Assembly (NCBI GenBank): GCA_037444305.1
Contig: JBBIMP010000030.1
Coordinates: 3,991 to 67,990 of the forward strand
Direction of reading: 5' to 3'
DNA from: JBBIMP01 sp037444305
Lineage (GTDB): Bacteria; Acidobacteriota; UBA6911
DNA length: 64,000 nucleotides
Shown: positions 18,622 through 27,776 of the stretch, in pieces
How positions within the stretch are numbered: position 1 is the first letter of the stretch
How the letters are laid out: every line of letters begins with the position of its first letter
The notes under the pieces: model-generated
Told to the model about the DNA's origin: nothing
The model's database searches: none
The model's input: the letters and a program-made list of their open reading frames with translations, nothing else
Translations under genes and position numbers: made by a program

Positions 18622-19743
18622 CTACCAACCCCGGAAGATTTCCCAGCGGTCCGCCACGCGATCGCCCTCCACCACGTGGTAGTGGTTGTGCTGGGCCGCC
18701 GCGAGGCAGGAGTGGTTGGCGACAATGCGCACCCGCGCGCCGATCTGGAGCTTGCCGAAAGCCCCTTCGCCCGCCCCCTCGAGGACGCCGTGTTCCTGGG
18801 ACAGGGACCGCAACCGCAGGCCCAGGTTTTCCCCGTCGGTGCTCAGGACGGGCCCGTAGCCGCATTCGGGGTCCAGGTCCGCCGGTCCGGGATCTTTCGA
18901 AAGGGCGATCGCGCCGGCATCAACGATCACCTTGCGGCGCGATGCGTCCCGGTGGACGACGGCTGCCAGAACCGTGAGGGCGCAGTCTTCCAAGCCGCAG
19001 CTCCCCAGGCGAACCTGCGTGGCGTCGAAGAAAATGTAGTTGCCCGGCCGCGCTTCGTCCACGCCGTCGAGGTGGTCCACGCAGCTGATCGAGGGCGTGG
19101 ACCCAACGCTCACGGTAGGGACCTCCACGCCGGCGTTTCGCAGCCGGGATGCCACTTCGACCATCACGTCGCGTTCCTGCCGGGCCACGGCCAGTGTTTC
19201 CGCCCCGCTCCTGCAGTGGTAGGAGTGTCCCGCGTGGGTCAAGATACCGGCAAACCGCAGATGGGAAGCATCCTGAATGGCGCGGGGTATTTCGACTGCA
19301 TGCGCGGATTCCGGCTGGACCCCGCAGCGGTGGTAGCCGCAGTCCACCTTGAGGAAGACATCCAGCCCAACGCCCGCGCGCCGCGCGGCCTCGTTGAGTG
19401 GACCGGGGATCCCCGGATCGTCGGTCAGGAGAGCGAACTTCTCGCACTGCCTGGAAATCTCGATCGCCTCGGCGAACTTCCCCGGCTCGATCGGAACGGC
19501 GTAGGTGACGTCCCCGAACCCGGCCGCGGCAAAAGCCCGCGCCTCTGCCAGGGTCGAGACCGTGATCGCACCCGCATGCCCCGCCGTCTGGATGCGCGCC
19601 ACCTCGACGCACTTGTGGGTCTTGATGTGCGGGCGCAGCCTGGCGCCCATTTCCCGAACTCGTCCTCCGATCCTCGCGGCATTTTTCTTCACGCGGTCCG
19701 CATCCAGCAGGAGACAGGGGGTTTTGAGCGACTGCATTTTCAT
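18622..19743 (-). CDS. D-threonine aldolase / D-serine dehydratase-type PLP enzyme (fold type III)
   Basis: The 373-residue protein has an alanine-racemase-like TIM barrel with the PLP-lysine motif RPHIKTHK (K41 probable Schiff-base Lys), DVFLKVDCGYHRCG and EARPGNYIFFDATQ. It has the C-terminal metal-binding region ANHSCLAAAQHNHYHVV, where His and Cys sit as in DSD1-type enzymes. The reaction would be cleavage of D-threo-3-hydroxyamino acids or dehydration of D-serine. GGAGA lies 8 bases before the ATG. It stands 43 bp after gpsA on the same strand. Together with the D-aminoacylase-like gene it hints at D-amino-acid use; that link is inference. Confidence 0.82.
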   Translation of the reverse strand: MKMQSLKTPCLLLDADRVKKNAARIGGRVREMGARLRPHIKTHKCVEVARIQTAGHAGAITVSTLAEARAFAAAGFGDVTYAVPIEPGKFAEAIEISRQCEKFALLTDDPGIPGPLNEAARRAGVGLDVFLKVDCGYHRCGVQPESAHAVEIPRAIQDASHLRFAGILTHAGHSYHCRSGAETLAVARQERDVMVEVASRLRNAGVEVPTVSVGSTPSISCVDHLDGVDEARPGNYIFFDATQVRLGSCGLEDCALTVLAAVVHRDASRRKVIVDAGAIALSKDPGPADLDPECGYGPVLSTDGENLGLRLRSLSQEHGVLEGAGEGAFGKLQIGARVRIVANHSCLAAAQHNHYHVVEGDRVADRWEIFRGW

Positions 19744-19786
19744 TGTGCGTTCTCCGGAAATGTGACCAGGAATCAGTGTGAACGGC

Positions 19787-20785
19787 TCATTCCTCTTTCA
19801 GCGATCTGTCCATCAGCTCGCGGATGGCCTCTCGGGGCGTCACTTCCCCCTCCAGGAGCCTGTGCACCTGCCGGGTTATGGGAACCTCGATTCCGAGTTT
19901 CCGTGCAAGGGTGTATGTCGCCCTCGTGGTCTTGACTCCCTCGGCCACCATGCGCATGGAACCGACGATCTCCTGCAGCGACCTGCCTCTTCCGAGTTCA
20001 TATCCGACCGTCCGGTTCCGGCTCAGGTCGCTGGTGCACGTGAGCGCAAGGTCCCCCATGCCGGCCAGGCCGGCGAGCGTCTCCGGGCGCGCGCCGCAGG
20101 CGCAGGCCAAACGGTTCAATTCCGCCAGGCCGCGCGTCAGCAGGGCGGCATTGGTGTTGTGCCCCAGTCCAAGGCCGGCGATGACCCCGGCGGCAATGGC
20201 GATCACGTTTTTGACGGCCCCGCCCAGCTCGACGCCGATCACGTCGGTGGAAGTGTACAGGCGCAATGATTCCGAGGAAAAAACCTGCTGCACGCGAGCC
20301 GCCAGCGCCCCATCCACGGATGCCACAACCACGGCCGTCGGATCCCCGCGGACGACTTCCTTGGCGAAGCTAGGCCCCGAGAGCACGCACAGCCGGGGCT
20401 GGAAACGGGGCGCGATGACGGCCTCGATGACCTGGCTCATCCGCATCAGGCTTTCCGTTTCGATCCCTTTCGTGGCGCTGACGAAAATCATGCAGGCTTC
20501 GAGCCATGGGAGCATCCGCTCGAACAGCCCGCGGCAGACGTGGGAGGGCATTACCGTCAGGACGATCGCGGCGCCGGCCAGCGCTGCGCGCAGGTCGCCC
20601 GTAGGCACGATTCCCGCCGGCAGCTCCACCCCGGGCATGTAGAGCGAATTCTCGCGGCGGCGAAGGATGCTCTCCACCACCTCCGGTTCATAGGCCCATA
20701 TTCTGACAGGCAGGCCTTTGCGCGCCAGCGTGAGCGCCAGCGCCGTCCCCCAGTTCCCGGCACCTATGACCGTTATGTGTTCCAT
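19787..20785 (-). CDS. gpsA: NAD(P)-dependent glycerol-3-phosphate dehydrogenase
   Basis: The 332-residue protein reduces dihydroxyacetone phosphate to sn-glycerol 3-phosphate for phospholipid synthesis. It starts with ITVIGAGNWGTALALTLARK (Rossmann GxGxxG). It carries the family signatures LSGPSFAKEVVRGDPTAVVV, GVELGGAVKNVIAIAAGV and GLAGMGDLALTCTSDLSRNR. The catalytic Lys is in GAVKNV. The length is typical for bacterial GpsA. It heads a minus-strand run of genes. Confidence 0.95.
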   Translation of the reverse strand: MEHITVIGAGNWGTALALTLARKGLPVRIWAYEPEVVESILRRRENSLYMPGVELPAGIVPTGDLRAALAGAAIVLTVMPSHVCRGLFERMLPWLEACMIFVSATKGIETESLMRMSQVIEAVIAPRFQPRLCVLSGPSFAKEVVRGDPTAVVVASVDGALAARVQQVFSSESLRLYTSTDVIGVELGGAVKNVIAIAAGVIAGLGLGHNTNAALLTRGLAELNRLACACGARPETLAGLAGMGDLALTCTSDLSRNRTVGYELGRGRSLQEIVGSMRMVAEGVKTTRATYTLARKLGIEVPITRQVHRLLEGEVTPREAIRELMDRSLKEE

Positions 20786-21104
20786 GCGACCGATCCATCG
20801 TACACAAGATGCCAGGACCGGATCAACCGGATGCAGTCAGGCGTTGACAGTTCTGCCGGCCGGAGGCGAGCCGCCGCCAGCCCGGCTGCCCGCCGACAGG
20901 GTAAGACTGAAAAACGATTGCTACAGGACCGGCGAGCTAGTAACTTAGCACCTCCGACCGGGGATGCGGCACGGCTCCGATCACAACCCGAACCTAATCC
21001 CAAGATGGCGATGGCGAAGCAGCGGAAGAAAGAATCTCAAAAACAACGCCGGCATCCTCATATTAAGGAGATTGGAGTGGCGGGAAGAGACTGGAGCGGG
21101 GGGA
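20786..21104. other. Gap with no supported gene
   Basis: This 319-bp stretch separates gpsA from the glycosyltransferase remnant. Short frames cross it but none has a ribosome-binding site with family similarity. A TTGACA occurs at 20835-20840 without a matching -10 element. Confidence 0.4.
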
Positions 21105-21554
21105 AGAAAACGAGCATTCATCTGGCCGTTGATGCCAGCGACATTGCTGGCGCTGGCGGTCACCGCGGCCGACGCGCGGCTCGCTGGCAGCGCCAAGGAG
21201 GCCGCCGCGCAGGTGCACGACAGCTTTGCGCGCCAATCCTCCACGACCTGGTTCCAGGGGCACTGGGGATTTCAGTACTACATGGAACTGCTCGGGGCAC
21301 GGGCGCTCGACTTCAGCAACGCCACCCTCAACTCCGGCGACTTCCTGGCAATCCCTTACAACAACACCAACATACAGGCGGTTTCCAGCGAGCAGATGAT
21401 CCGAAGGTTGATGATCGAACAGATGCCCAATCGCCTGCTGGGGACGATGAACCAGAATGCCGGCGCCGGATTTTACTCGGACATCTGGGGACCCCTTCCA
21501 TTTGCTGTGGGGCCCATGGCTCCAGAACGGGTTGAGGTACTGCAGGTAAAATAG
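21105..21554 (+). pseudogene. C-terminal remnant of a GT39/PMT-like membrane glycosyltransferase
   Basis: The frame encodes a hydrophobic stretch (WPLMPATLLALAVTAADARLA) and then a periplasmic tail with TWFQGHWGFQYYMELLGARA, GDFLAIPYNNTNI and DIWGPLPFAVG. This pattern is typical of the C-terminal end of large PMT/ArnT-like glycosyltransferases. The usual N-terminal 400 residues with many membrane helices are missing. The nearest in-frame ATG is at 21132, with no good ribosome-binding site. It is most likely a 5'-truncated relic; a short membrane protein cannot be excluded. A GT2 gene follows 40 bp downstream, consistent with an original lipid-linked sugar cassette. Confidence 0.55.
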
Positions 21555-21594
21555 ACAGGCAGGCGCCGCATCGCGGCCGGACAGGACACCCATC

Positions 21595-22362
21595 GTGCTG
21601 CACGACAAACGAATCGCAGTCATCATGCCCGCATACAACGCCGCCAGAACGCTCCGGCGCACCTATGACGAGGTCATGGCCCAGGGCATCGTGGACCAGG
21701 TGATCGTCGTGGACGATGCCAGCCGCGACGAGACCACGTCGATCGCCAGGACCCTGCCGCACACGCAGGTTCACACGCACCCCGAAAACCGGGGCTACGG
21801 GGCAAACCAGAAGACCTGCTACAGGCTGGCGCTCGAGGCGGGATGCGACATCGTGATCATGGTCCACCCGGACTATCAGTACACCCCGCGGCTTATCCCA
21901 GCCATGGCCTCCATGATCGCTTCCAACCTCTACCCCTGCGTCCTGGCCTCGAGAATTCTGGGGGGTTACGCGATGAAGGGGGGTATGCCCATCTGGAAGT
22001 ACGTGGCCAACAGGTTTCTCACGCTTGCCGCCAACTTCCTTATGGGGGCAAAGCTCTCCGAGTACCACACCGGTTACCGGGCGTTCTCCGCCGACCTGCT
22101 GCGTGGCCTTCAGCTCGAACATCTCTCGGATGACTTCGTCTTCGACAACCAGATGCTGGCCCAGATTCTCTGGCAGGGCCATACCATTGCCGAGGTTTCC
22201 TGTCCGACGCGGTACGAGGCCGACTCCTCCTCCATCAACCTTCGTCGCAGCATCACCTACGGGATCGGCTGCCTGCGCACGGCCCTCGCCTTCAGACTGG
22301 CCGAGATGCGGCTGATGGAATCGGCATTGTTTCCCCGCGAGATGCACCGACGGACAGGTTGA
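21595..22362 (+). CDS. GT2 family glycosyltransferase, polyprenyl-phosphate sugar synthase type
   Basis: The 255-residue protein has a GT-A fold: AVIMPAYNAARTLRRTYDEV, VVDDASRDETT, a DxD-like MVHPDYQY, and YHTGYRAFSADLL followed by DDFVFDNQMLAQ. It lacks C-terminal membrane helices, as do soluble dolichyl-phosphate mannose synthase-like enzymes. These transfer a sugar from a nucleotide donor to polyprenyl phosphate, which then feeds GT39-type transferases, matching the relic just upstream. The start codon is GTG at 21595. Confidence 0.85.
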   Translation: MLHDKRIAVIMPAYNAARTLRRTYDEVMAQGIVDQVIVVDDASRDETTSIARTLPHTQVHTHPENRGYGANQKTCYRLALEAGCDIVIMVHPDYQYTPRLIPAMASMIASNLYPCVLASRILGGYAMKGGMPIWKYVANRFLTLAANFLMGAKLSEYHTGYRAFSADLLRGLQLEHLSDDFVFDNQMLAQILWQGHTIAEVSCPTRYEADSSSINLRRSITYGIGCLRTALAFRLAEMRLMESALFPREMHRRTG

Positions 22363-22561
22363 AATCCGGCCCGCATCCGCAGTCCGCCGGCTGTGTCATG
22401 TGACCTTCGAAAGAGCGCTGCAGAGGGGTGATTCGTCCTCGATTCACCTTGCAGGCAAACCGGCAAATGAACAGAATAGCCCCGGGCTTACTGATCCGAG
22501 AGCCGGGATGCTCGGAATCGCCGACATTCCCGGCAATAAAGAAGCAACAGGAGGCAACACC

Positions 22562-23452
22562 ATGACGTTCGAAAAAGTGACTGTGATCGGTTGCGGGCTG
22601 ATGGGTGCCGGCATCGCCCAGGTCTGCGCCCAGGCCGGCCGCAAAGTGACGGTGGTGGAGGTGTCGGAGGAGCTGCTGAAGAAAGGATTTGCCTCCATCG
22701 ACCGCTCACTCGGCAAGCTCGTCGATAAGGGCAAGCTCGAAGGCGCGGCAAAAGACAGGGCGATGGGCCTTTTGAAGGGCACCACGCGCCTCGAGGATGC
22801 GGCCGACGCGGACCTGGTGATCGAGGCCGTCATCGAGAACATCGAGGAGAAGAACAAGCTGTTCGGGAGGCTGGACCAGATCTGCCGGCCGTCGGCGGTT
22901 TTCGCCTCCAACACCTCGAGCCTGTCCATCACGCGCATGATGACGGCGACGAGCCTCGAGCGGCAGCGCCGCTTCATCGGCCTGCACTTCTTCAATCCCG
23001 TACCCCTCATGAAACTGGTCGAGGTCATCCGCACGATTCTGACCGACGCCGCAGTGTTCGAACAGGCGGCCGCCTTCGGTGAAGAGATCGGCAAGGTCGT
23101 CGTGCGCACCTCCGACCGCACGGGCTTCATCGTCAACCGGCTGCTCGTCCCCTACCTGCTCGACGCCATCCGCGCCCTGGAAGAGGGAGCCGGATCCATA
23201 AAAGACATCGACAACGCCATGATGCTCGGGTGCGGACATCCCATGGGGCCCTTTACGCTCCTCGATTTCGTGGGACTGGATACTACATATTACATCGCCG
23301 ACATAATGTTCAACGAGTTCAGGGAGAAGCGGTTTGCGCCGCCGCCCTTGTTGAAGCGGATGGTGATGGCGGGCCTTTACGGGAAAAAGAACGGCCGCGG
23401 TTTCTACGATTACCAGGATCCGAAAAATCCGGTCCCGATCCGGCTCGCCTGA
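22562..23452 (+). CDS. hbd: 3-hydroxybutyryl-CoA dehydrogenase
   Basis: The 296-residue protein oxidises (S)-3-hydroxyacyl-CoA with NAD, or the reverse. It shows the Rossmann motif VIGCGLMGAGIAQVCAQAG, the strand-end acid in TVVEVSE, SNTSSLSIT, the catalytic His in GLHFFNPVPLMKLVEVI, and the C-terminal dimerisation domain with GHPMGPFTLLDFVGLDT. GGAGG at 22550-22554 is 7 bases before this ATG, so the longer frame from 22400 is not used. No thiolase or crotonase is adjacent, so the pathway (beta-oxidation or butyryl-CoA metabolism) is open. Confidence 0.93.
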   Translation: MTFEKVTVIGCGLMGAGIAQVCAQAGRKVTVVEVSEELLKKGFASIDRSLGKLVDKGKLEGAAKDRAMGLLKGTTRLEDAADADLVIEAVIENIEEKNKLFGRLDQICRPSAVFASNTSSLSITRMMTATSLERQRRFIGLHFFNPVPLMKLVEVIRTILTDAAVFEQAAAFGEEIGKVVVRTSDRTGFIVNRLLVPYLLDAIRALEEGAGSIKDIDNAMMLGCGHPMGPFTLLDFVGLDTTYYIADIMFNEFREKRFAPPPLLKRMVMAGLYGKKNGRGFYDYQDPKNPVPIRLA

Positions 23453-23554
23453 TGCCCGAACCGGTCGCTGCCGGAAGGCAAAAACCGCCTGAACTTCCGC
23501 CCACGCCCGCTCGTACTGGCATTCAGGACCGCTGAGGGCGAAGCTGCGGCAAAG

Positions 23555-25216
23555 TCAGCGCTGGATCGTCTCCCGCACGAGATTGGCCGGCTCCAGGAGC
23601 CTGAAGACCGGATACGCCTGGGGACCGCCGCCCCACTGCACCGTAAGGTAGCGGTCGAAGAAATTCCAGACCAGCAGGCCGTCGTCGCTTTCCGGCTCCA
23701 GCAGGACCGCGGCCAGCCCGCCCAGCGCCTGCGCCGTGCTGACGTAAATCGTCCCCGCGGGAAACTCCCTCTCCACCCTGGAGTAGGAGCCCTTCACCGA
23801 GGTCGTGTAGTGCCCCTGGTTCAGGCGGGTCGCCCCGGTCACCTCGGTGGTGGTGAATAACTCCACGGCCAGGCGCGCCGGTTCGACCAGCCGCTCGACA
23901 GTAAGCCCGTGATCCAGCAGTTTCTTCACGACCGCTTCATCATGGATAGGGATCAGGTAACCGCGGGGGAATGGAACCGTTCGCTTGGCGGTGTATTTCG
24001 CGAAGTAGGGAACATCGGTGTAGGTTTTTTTCCGGTCTGTCACCCGGAAGCGGGGCCGGGCCCCTCCCTCCTGCGTTATCTCCATCTCATATCCCAGGAT
24101 GGTGAGCCTTTCGTCGATCGGTTCCCGGTCGGTCTCCACGATGAAAACGTCGTTCTCCGACGGCGCCGAACCTTTGGCCACCGCCCGCCTGTCGGCTTCG
24201 CGCACGAGCGCCACAACTTCGTCCCTGTTCGCGTGCAGGTGGTCCAAAAAGGCAAGAAAGAGGTTGTAGCAGCCGCGCACCCGCGTTTCGAAATCGACGT
24301 AGGGGTACTGCTCGTTCAGCACCGCAAGCCGGTTGCGCACGCCCACGTAGTTGCTCAGGTAGCGGATCTGCGCCTCGAGCGGAACCCACCCCTTCTCCGG
24401 TTCGCGCACGTCCATGAAGTCCCCGTGCGGCAGCGTGAGGGTGCCGTATCTTTCCTTCATCTGCTTCGTGATGGCCGGCAGCAGCCTGTCGGACATGTAC
24501 CGGAGAATCGCGCTGTCGCCGTTCGGGTTCAGTCCCCAGGTCCAGGTGACCGGCTCCTCGTGGTAGGAACCGTTGTGCGTGTGGCTGTCCAGAAAGAACA
24601 CCGGATCCCACCTCTGCAGGACGTTGCGCACCAGTCCCTGCACCTCCGGGCTTTCCATTTTGGCGCCGTCGCGGTTGAGGTCGAGATTCTGCCCGTTGTG
24701 GCGCACTCCCACCCCCTGCTCCGGGCCGCGCTGGTTGCGCCGGTTCTCCGTGCTGATCTTTTCGTTGCCGTCGGCGTTGAAGATCGGCGCGATCAGGATC
24801 ACGAGCTTGTCGAGATACTCGGGCGTTCTGCCCTGGAGAATGTCCCTTGCCAGCATCAGGGCGGCCTCCTTGCCCTCCACCTCCCCGGCGTGGATGTTGG
24901 CCTGGAAGTAGACGACCGCCCGGCTGTCGAAGCGGAGGTCGGCAGGAGATGCGGGAACCGGTTTTCCGATCACGATCAGCGGCACATCCCTGCCTTCGGG
25001 GCTCGTGCAGAGTGTCTCGACACGCACCATCGGGCTCAGCCGCTGCAGTTCACGGATGAAACCCATGACATCCGCGTAGCGCGAGGTGGCCTTGAATCCG
25101 CTCGTTTCCGCCACCGTCAGCGGTCCCGGCTGCTGGGCAGCGCTCCACGCGGGTCCGCACAGTATCATCACCATTGTCAGAGCTGAAATCACCATCGTTG
25201 CCGGCTTAGGTCTCAT
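23555..25216 (-). CDS. Secreted M14-family zinc carboxypeptidase
   Basis: The 553-residue protein has a signal peptide (MRPKPATMVISALTMVMILC, cleaved near AWSAAQQ). Its M14 catalytic core has H109-x-x-E112 in ANIHAGEVEG, DLNRDGAKMESPEVQ and a later His in FFLDSHTHNG. The C-terminal part after about residue 370 is not catalytic. M14 enzymes remove C-terminal residues from peptides. The start at 25216 was chosen for the signal peptide; ATG 25234 or the frame from 25312 are less likely. It converges with hbd. Confidence 0.85.
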   Translation of the reverse strand: MRPKPATMVISALTMVMILCGPAWSAAQQPGPLTVAETSGFKATSRYADVMGFIRELQRLSPMVRVETLCTSPEGRDVPLIVIGKPVPASPADLRFDSRAVVYFQANIHAGEVEGKEAALMLARDILQGRTPEYLDKLVILIAPIFNADGNEKISTENRRNQRGPEQGVGVRHNGQNLDLNRDGAKMESPEVQGLVRNVLQRWDPVFFLDSHTHNGSYHEEPVTWTWGLNPNGDSAILRYMSDRLLPAITKQMKERYGTLTLPHGDFMDVREPEKGWVPLEAQIRYLSNYVGVRNRLAVLNEQYPYVDFETRVRGCYNLFLAFLDHLHANRDEVVALVREADRRAVAKGSAPSENDVFIVETDREPIDERLTILGYEMEITQEGGARPRFRVTDRKKTYTDVPYFAKYTAKRTVPFPRGYLIPIHDEAVVKKLLDHGLTVERLVEPARLAVELFTTTEVTGATRLNQGHYTTSVKGSYSRVEREFPAGTIYVSTAQALGGLAAVLLEPESDDGLLVWNFFDRYLTVQWGGGPQAYPVFRLLEPANLVRETIQR

Positions 25217-25381
25217 GGATGCGCCCCCGGGCATTGGAACCTCGAATTGGACATAAGGTGTGCAGCATGCGGCGTAGGATAATGAAACGCGCGGCAGCTT
25301 CGCAAGCTTCATTCCCGGGCGGAATCCCGGGGTGGAATGACTGGCGGGGAGCCAAGTTGTTGTCCTCCCTCAGGGAAGGAT

Positions 25382-25930
25382 TCACAGCCCGAGGATGATA
25401 CGGCTCATGGGGAGGCGTCTGCCGCTTTTGGCCCGGCTGATTCCGGCTCGCCGGCAGAAGGCCAAGTTTGCCCTGACCAGGCGCTCGTTGAGAGCGTCCA
25501 GGGGCACGAGGCGGTCTTTCATCAGGTCAGCGGCCGCGGAGGCGCGGCTGAAATTCAGCGGGCAGCAATCGACTTCCAATTCCCCCGTGGCGGTTTCATA
25601 AAGCAACGGCAGGCCTTGGGTCCTGCAGATGATGGGGCGGTCTCCGTAAATCGCGCAGAGGTCGTGCACGAGCAGGGGGCATGGCGCCTCCTTTCCGCCA
25701 AGGGCGGCGCTACGGGCCGCGCGCGCCGCCCGTATGATTTCATCCATGATCTCATCCGGCATCCGGGAGAGAGCCCGGCGCACCTGGTCGGCCTCCACTT
25801 CGAAGACCGAGAGATCGTGGGCGCAGCAATCGCTGCAGCCGGCGCGGCAAACCAAGTGCCCGGCATAAAACAGACTCAGTTCGGCCGCCAGGCGGTCCGC
25901 CGCACCCCGCAGATCAAGGTACAGGCTCAT
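25382..25930 (-). CDS. YkgJ-family cysteine-cluster protein
   Basis: The 182-residue protein carries the YkgJ/CxxCxxCC arrangement: CRAGCSDCCAHD near residue 28, CPLL, then CAIYGDRPIICRTQG and a later DCCP. These Fe- or Zn-binding proteins are widespread and of unknown biochemical role. The gene overlaps the end of the VWFA gene by 17 bp on the same strand, so the two are probably co-translated. Confidence 0.85.
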   Translation of the reverse strand: MSLYLDLRGAADRLAAELSLFYAGHLVCRAGCSDCCAHDLSVFEVEADQVRRALSRMPDEIMDEIIRAARAARSAALGGKEAPCPLLVHDLCAIYGDRPIICRTQGLPLLYETATGELEVDCCPLNFSRASAAADLMKDRLVPLDALNERLVRANLAFCRRAGISRAKSGRRLPMSRIILGL

Positions 25931-26981
25931 GTCGCCTCTCCGGCGGGCCCGGAGCGATCGCCGGAGCCCTCAGCGCTGCCCTGTAGCTCTTCCGCGCTCG
26001 AACCTGCGCTCCCGGAAGGGTCACGGCGACGTCAATCGACCTGATGCTGCCATCAAGTTTCGACTCCTCCGGGTAAAAGCCCAGCAGGTACTGCTGGCGC
26101 ATTTCGCCGGCGATTTTGGAAAACACCTGGTCCAGGCGCCGAACATCGCTGGGGTAGAAACTCCCCGAAGAACCTTCCGAAAGCGACCTGAGCAGCTCCG
26201 CGCCCGCCTCCTGGTATTCAAGCCAGGAAGGCAAAGACCCGTCCGCCCGACCCCGCCTTCCGGGCATGCGCGAGGAAACGCCGAAAAGCTTCTTCATCAT
26301 CTCCCTGGGGTCGACGCTGTAATGGATGGAATAGACCACCGTGTGGGATTCGTCGAGCAACTCCATGAGCCCGGCCGGGCTTGTTGCGCTCCCGGTGTCC
26401 TGGCCATCGGAAAGCAGGACGATGGCCTTTCTTCCAGGGACGGATCCGAAAGGCCCTTCGAGCGTTTCGGCCAGGGCGTCCCGCAGTCGCGTGTAGGGTC
26501 TTTCCCCGACTGAGGCCCGCCGGACCGCCCGCTCCAGGGCCTGGTGGTCCGAAGTCATGGAGCTCAGGATCTTTATTTCATCGTCGAAACTGACCACCAT
26601 GGCGGCATCCGCCGGCCGCAACTGCTTCACGAAGCGCGAGGCCGCCTTGCGAATCCGGTCCAGGACCGTAATCGTGCTCTTGCTGGTATCCAGCAGAAGC
26701 GCCACGTGGATCGGTTCCGTTGTCGCCGCGAAAAAGGCGATTTCCTTCCGGCTGCCGTCTTCGTAAAGCATGAATTCGCCCCTGGCCAGTCCCGGGAGGT
26801 ATCGGCCCTGGGCGTCAGTGACAAAGACCGGCACGCTCACGAGCGCGCTCTGGACGCGGATGATGTGATCGCGCTTCTGGAGAAGATCGGTTGTGTCGCC
26901 GCCCGCGATGCCGGCGCACACCAGAGCCATGAAAAGCCCCGAAGCCGCCCGGCCAAATACTCCAGATTTCTTCCGTGTCAT
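25914..26981 (-). CDS. Secreted VWA protein, VWFA-related Acidobacterial type
   Basis: The 355-residue product has a signal sequence, then an N-terminal beta domain with VSVPVFVTDAQGRYLPGLARGEFMLYEDGSRKEIAFFA. This is the signature opening of the VWFA-related Acidobacterial family. A VWA domain follows with an intact metal-binding set: DTSKS at residues 98-102, a Thr near 164 and D192 in LSDGQDTG. It probably binds protein ligands at the cell surface or in the periplasm. The start at 26981 gives a proper signal peptide; the longer frame to 27122 does not. The YkgJ gene overlaps its end. Confidence 0.85.
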   Translation of the reverse strand: MTRKKSGVFGRAASGLFMALVCAGIAGGDTTDLLQKRDHIIRVQSALVSVPVFVTDAQGRYLPGLARGEFMLYEDGSRKEIAFFAATTEPIHVALLLDTSKSTITVLDRIRKAASRFVKQLRPADAAMVVSFDDEIKILSSMTSDHQALERAVRRASVGERPYTRLRDALAETLEGPFGSVPGRKAIVLLSDGQDTGSATSPAGLMELLDESHTVVYSIHYSVDPREMMKKLFGVSSRMPGRRGRADGSLPSWLEYQEAGAELLRSLSEGSSGSFYPSDVRRLDQVFSKIAGEMRQQYLLGFYPEESKLDGSIRSIDVAVTLPGAQVRARKSYRAALRAPAIAPGPPERRHEPVP

Positions 26982-27085
26982 TGCACGCCCGTCCATCTGC
27001 CCTGTCAAATGATAACAGCTTTCACCTTGGTCAGAAATCCCAGGCAAAATGCCGGTATAGTAGTGGATATTTGGAGGTCGAGCCG

Positions 27086-27535
27086 ATGTCAGGAAGAGAT
27101 TCGCGAGCAGGGGATGACACAAGGAGAGGCTTCATCGCCGAGGCCCGGCGGGAGCAGGAACTGCGGATGCAGGGGTATCGCGAGCGGGCTCTCAAGCTGT
27201 TCCCGCCGGTCTGCGGCCACTGCGGGCGGGAGTTCGAGGGCAAACGGCTCAGGGAGCTCACGGTCCACCACAAGGATCATGATCACGAGAACAACCCGCC
27301 GGACGGAAGCAACTGGGAACTGCTGTGCGTCTACTGCCACGAAAACGAGCACTCCCGGCATGGGGTCGCGGACTGGTCTGAGGGGCCGGCGCCGGGCGGC
27401 AGTCAGACTTCAGTCTCCACACACCAGCCTTTCGCCGGTCTCGCCGCCCTGCTGAAAAAGCCGGCGCCCGGCGACGCGGCCGGCCTTTCTCCGCAGAGGG
27501 AGAGCGCTTCGGCTGAACCGGATGCTGAGGATTGA
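27086..27535 (+). CDS. HNH endonuclease, YajD-like
   Basis: The 149-residue protein has a GGAGG eight bases before the ATG. It contains a zinc-ribbon HNH core: CGHCGREFEG, LTVHHKDHDHENNPPDGSNWELLC and CVYCHENEH, the order expected for HNH nucleases of the YajD type. The C-terminal 45 residues are low-complexity and not conserved-looking. It is transcribed away from the VWFA gene. A housekeeping or stress DNA-processing role is likely; no restriction partner is next to it. Confidence 0.85.
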   Translation: MSGRDSRAGDDTRRGFIAEARREQELRMQGYRERALKLFPPVCGHCGREFEGKRLRELTVHHKDHDHENNPPDGSNWELLCVYCHENEHSRHGVADWSEGPAPGGSQTSVSTHQPFAGLAALLKKPAPGDAAGLSPQRESASAEPDAED

Positions 27536-27776
27536 GAGCCCATCCGGGCTAGTTCCTCCACCGGGCCTCCAGAATCGGCAGGGATTCTTGGTCGGCTGTC
27601 GAGGGCCGTTTCTGCAATTATACCTTAGACCAGCCGGCTCATAGCCCAGCGATGCGCACCGGACCTGTTCCGGAACCGCCGCGAGGCAATCCCCGCTTTT
27701 CGATCTCCGAACACTGCGCTATCATCAACCATCACCAGGCACCGCGAACGTCGAATCCGAACATGGAGAGGCCGCC

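Noticed and set aside
20835..20840. TTGACA as a promoter for the glycosyltransferase remnant
   Set aside because: No acceptable -10 lies 15-19 bases downstream.
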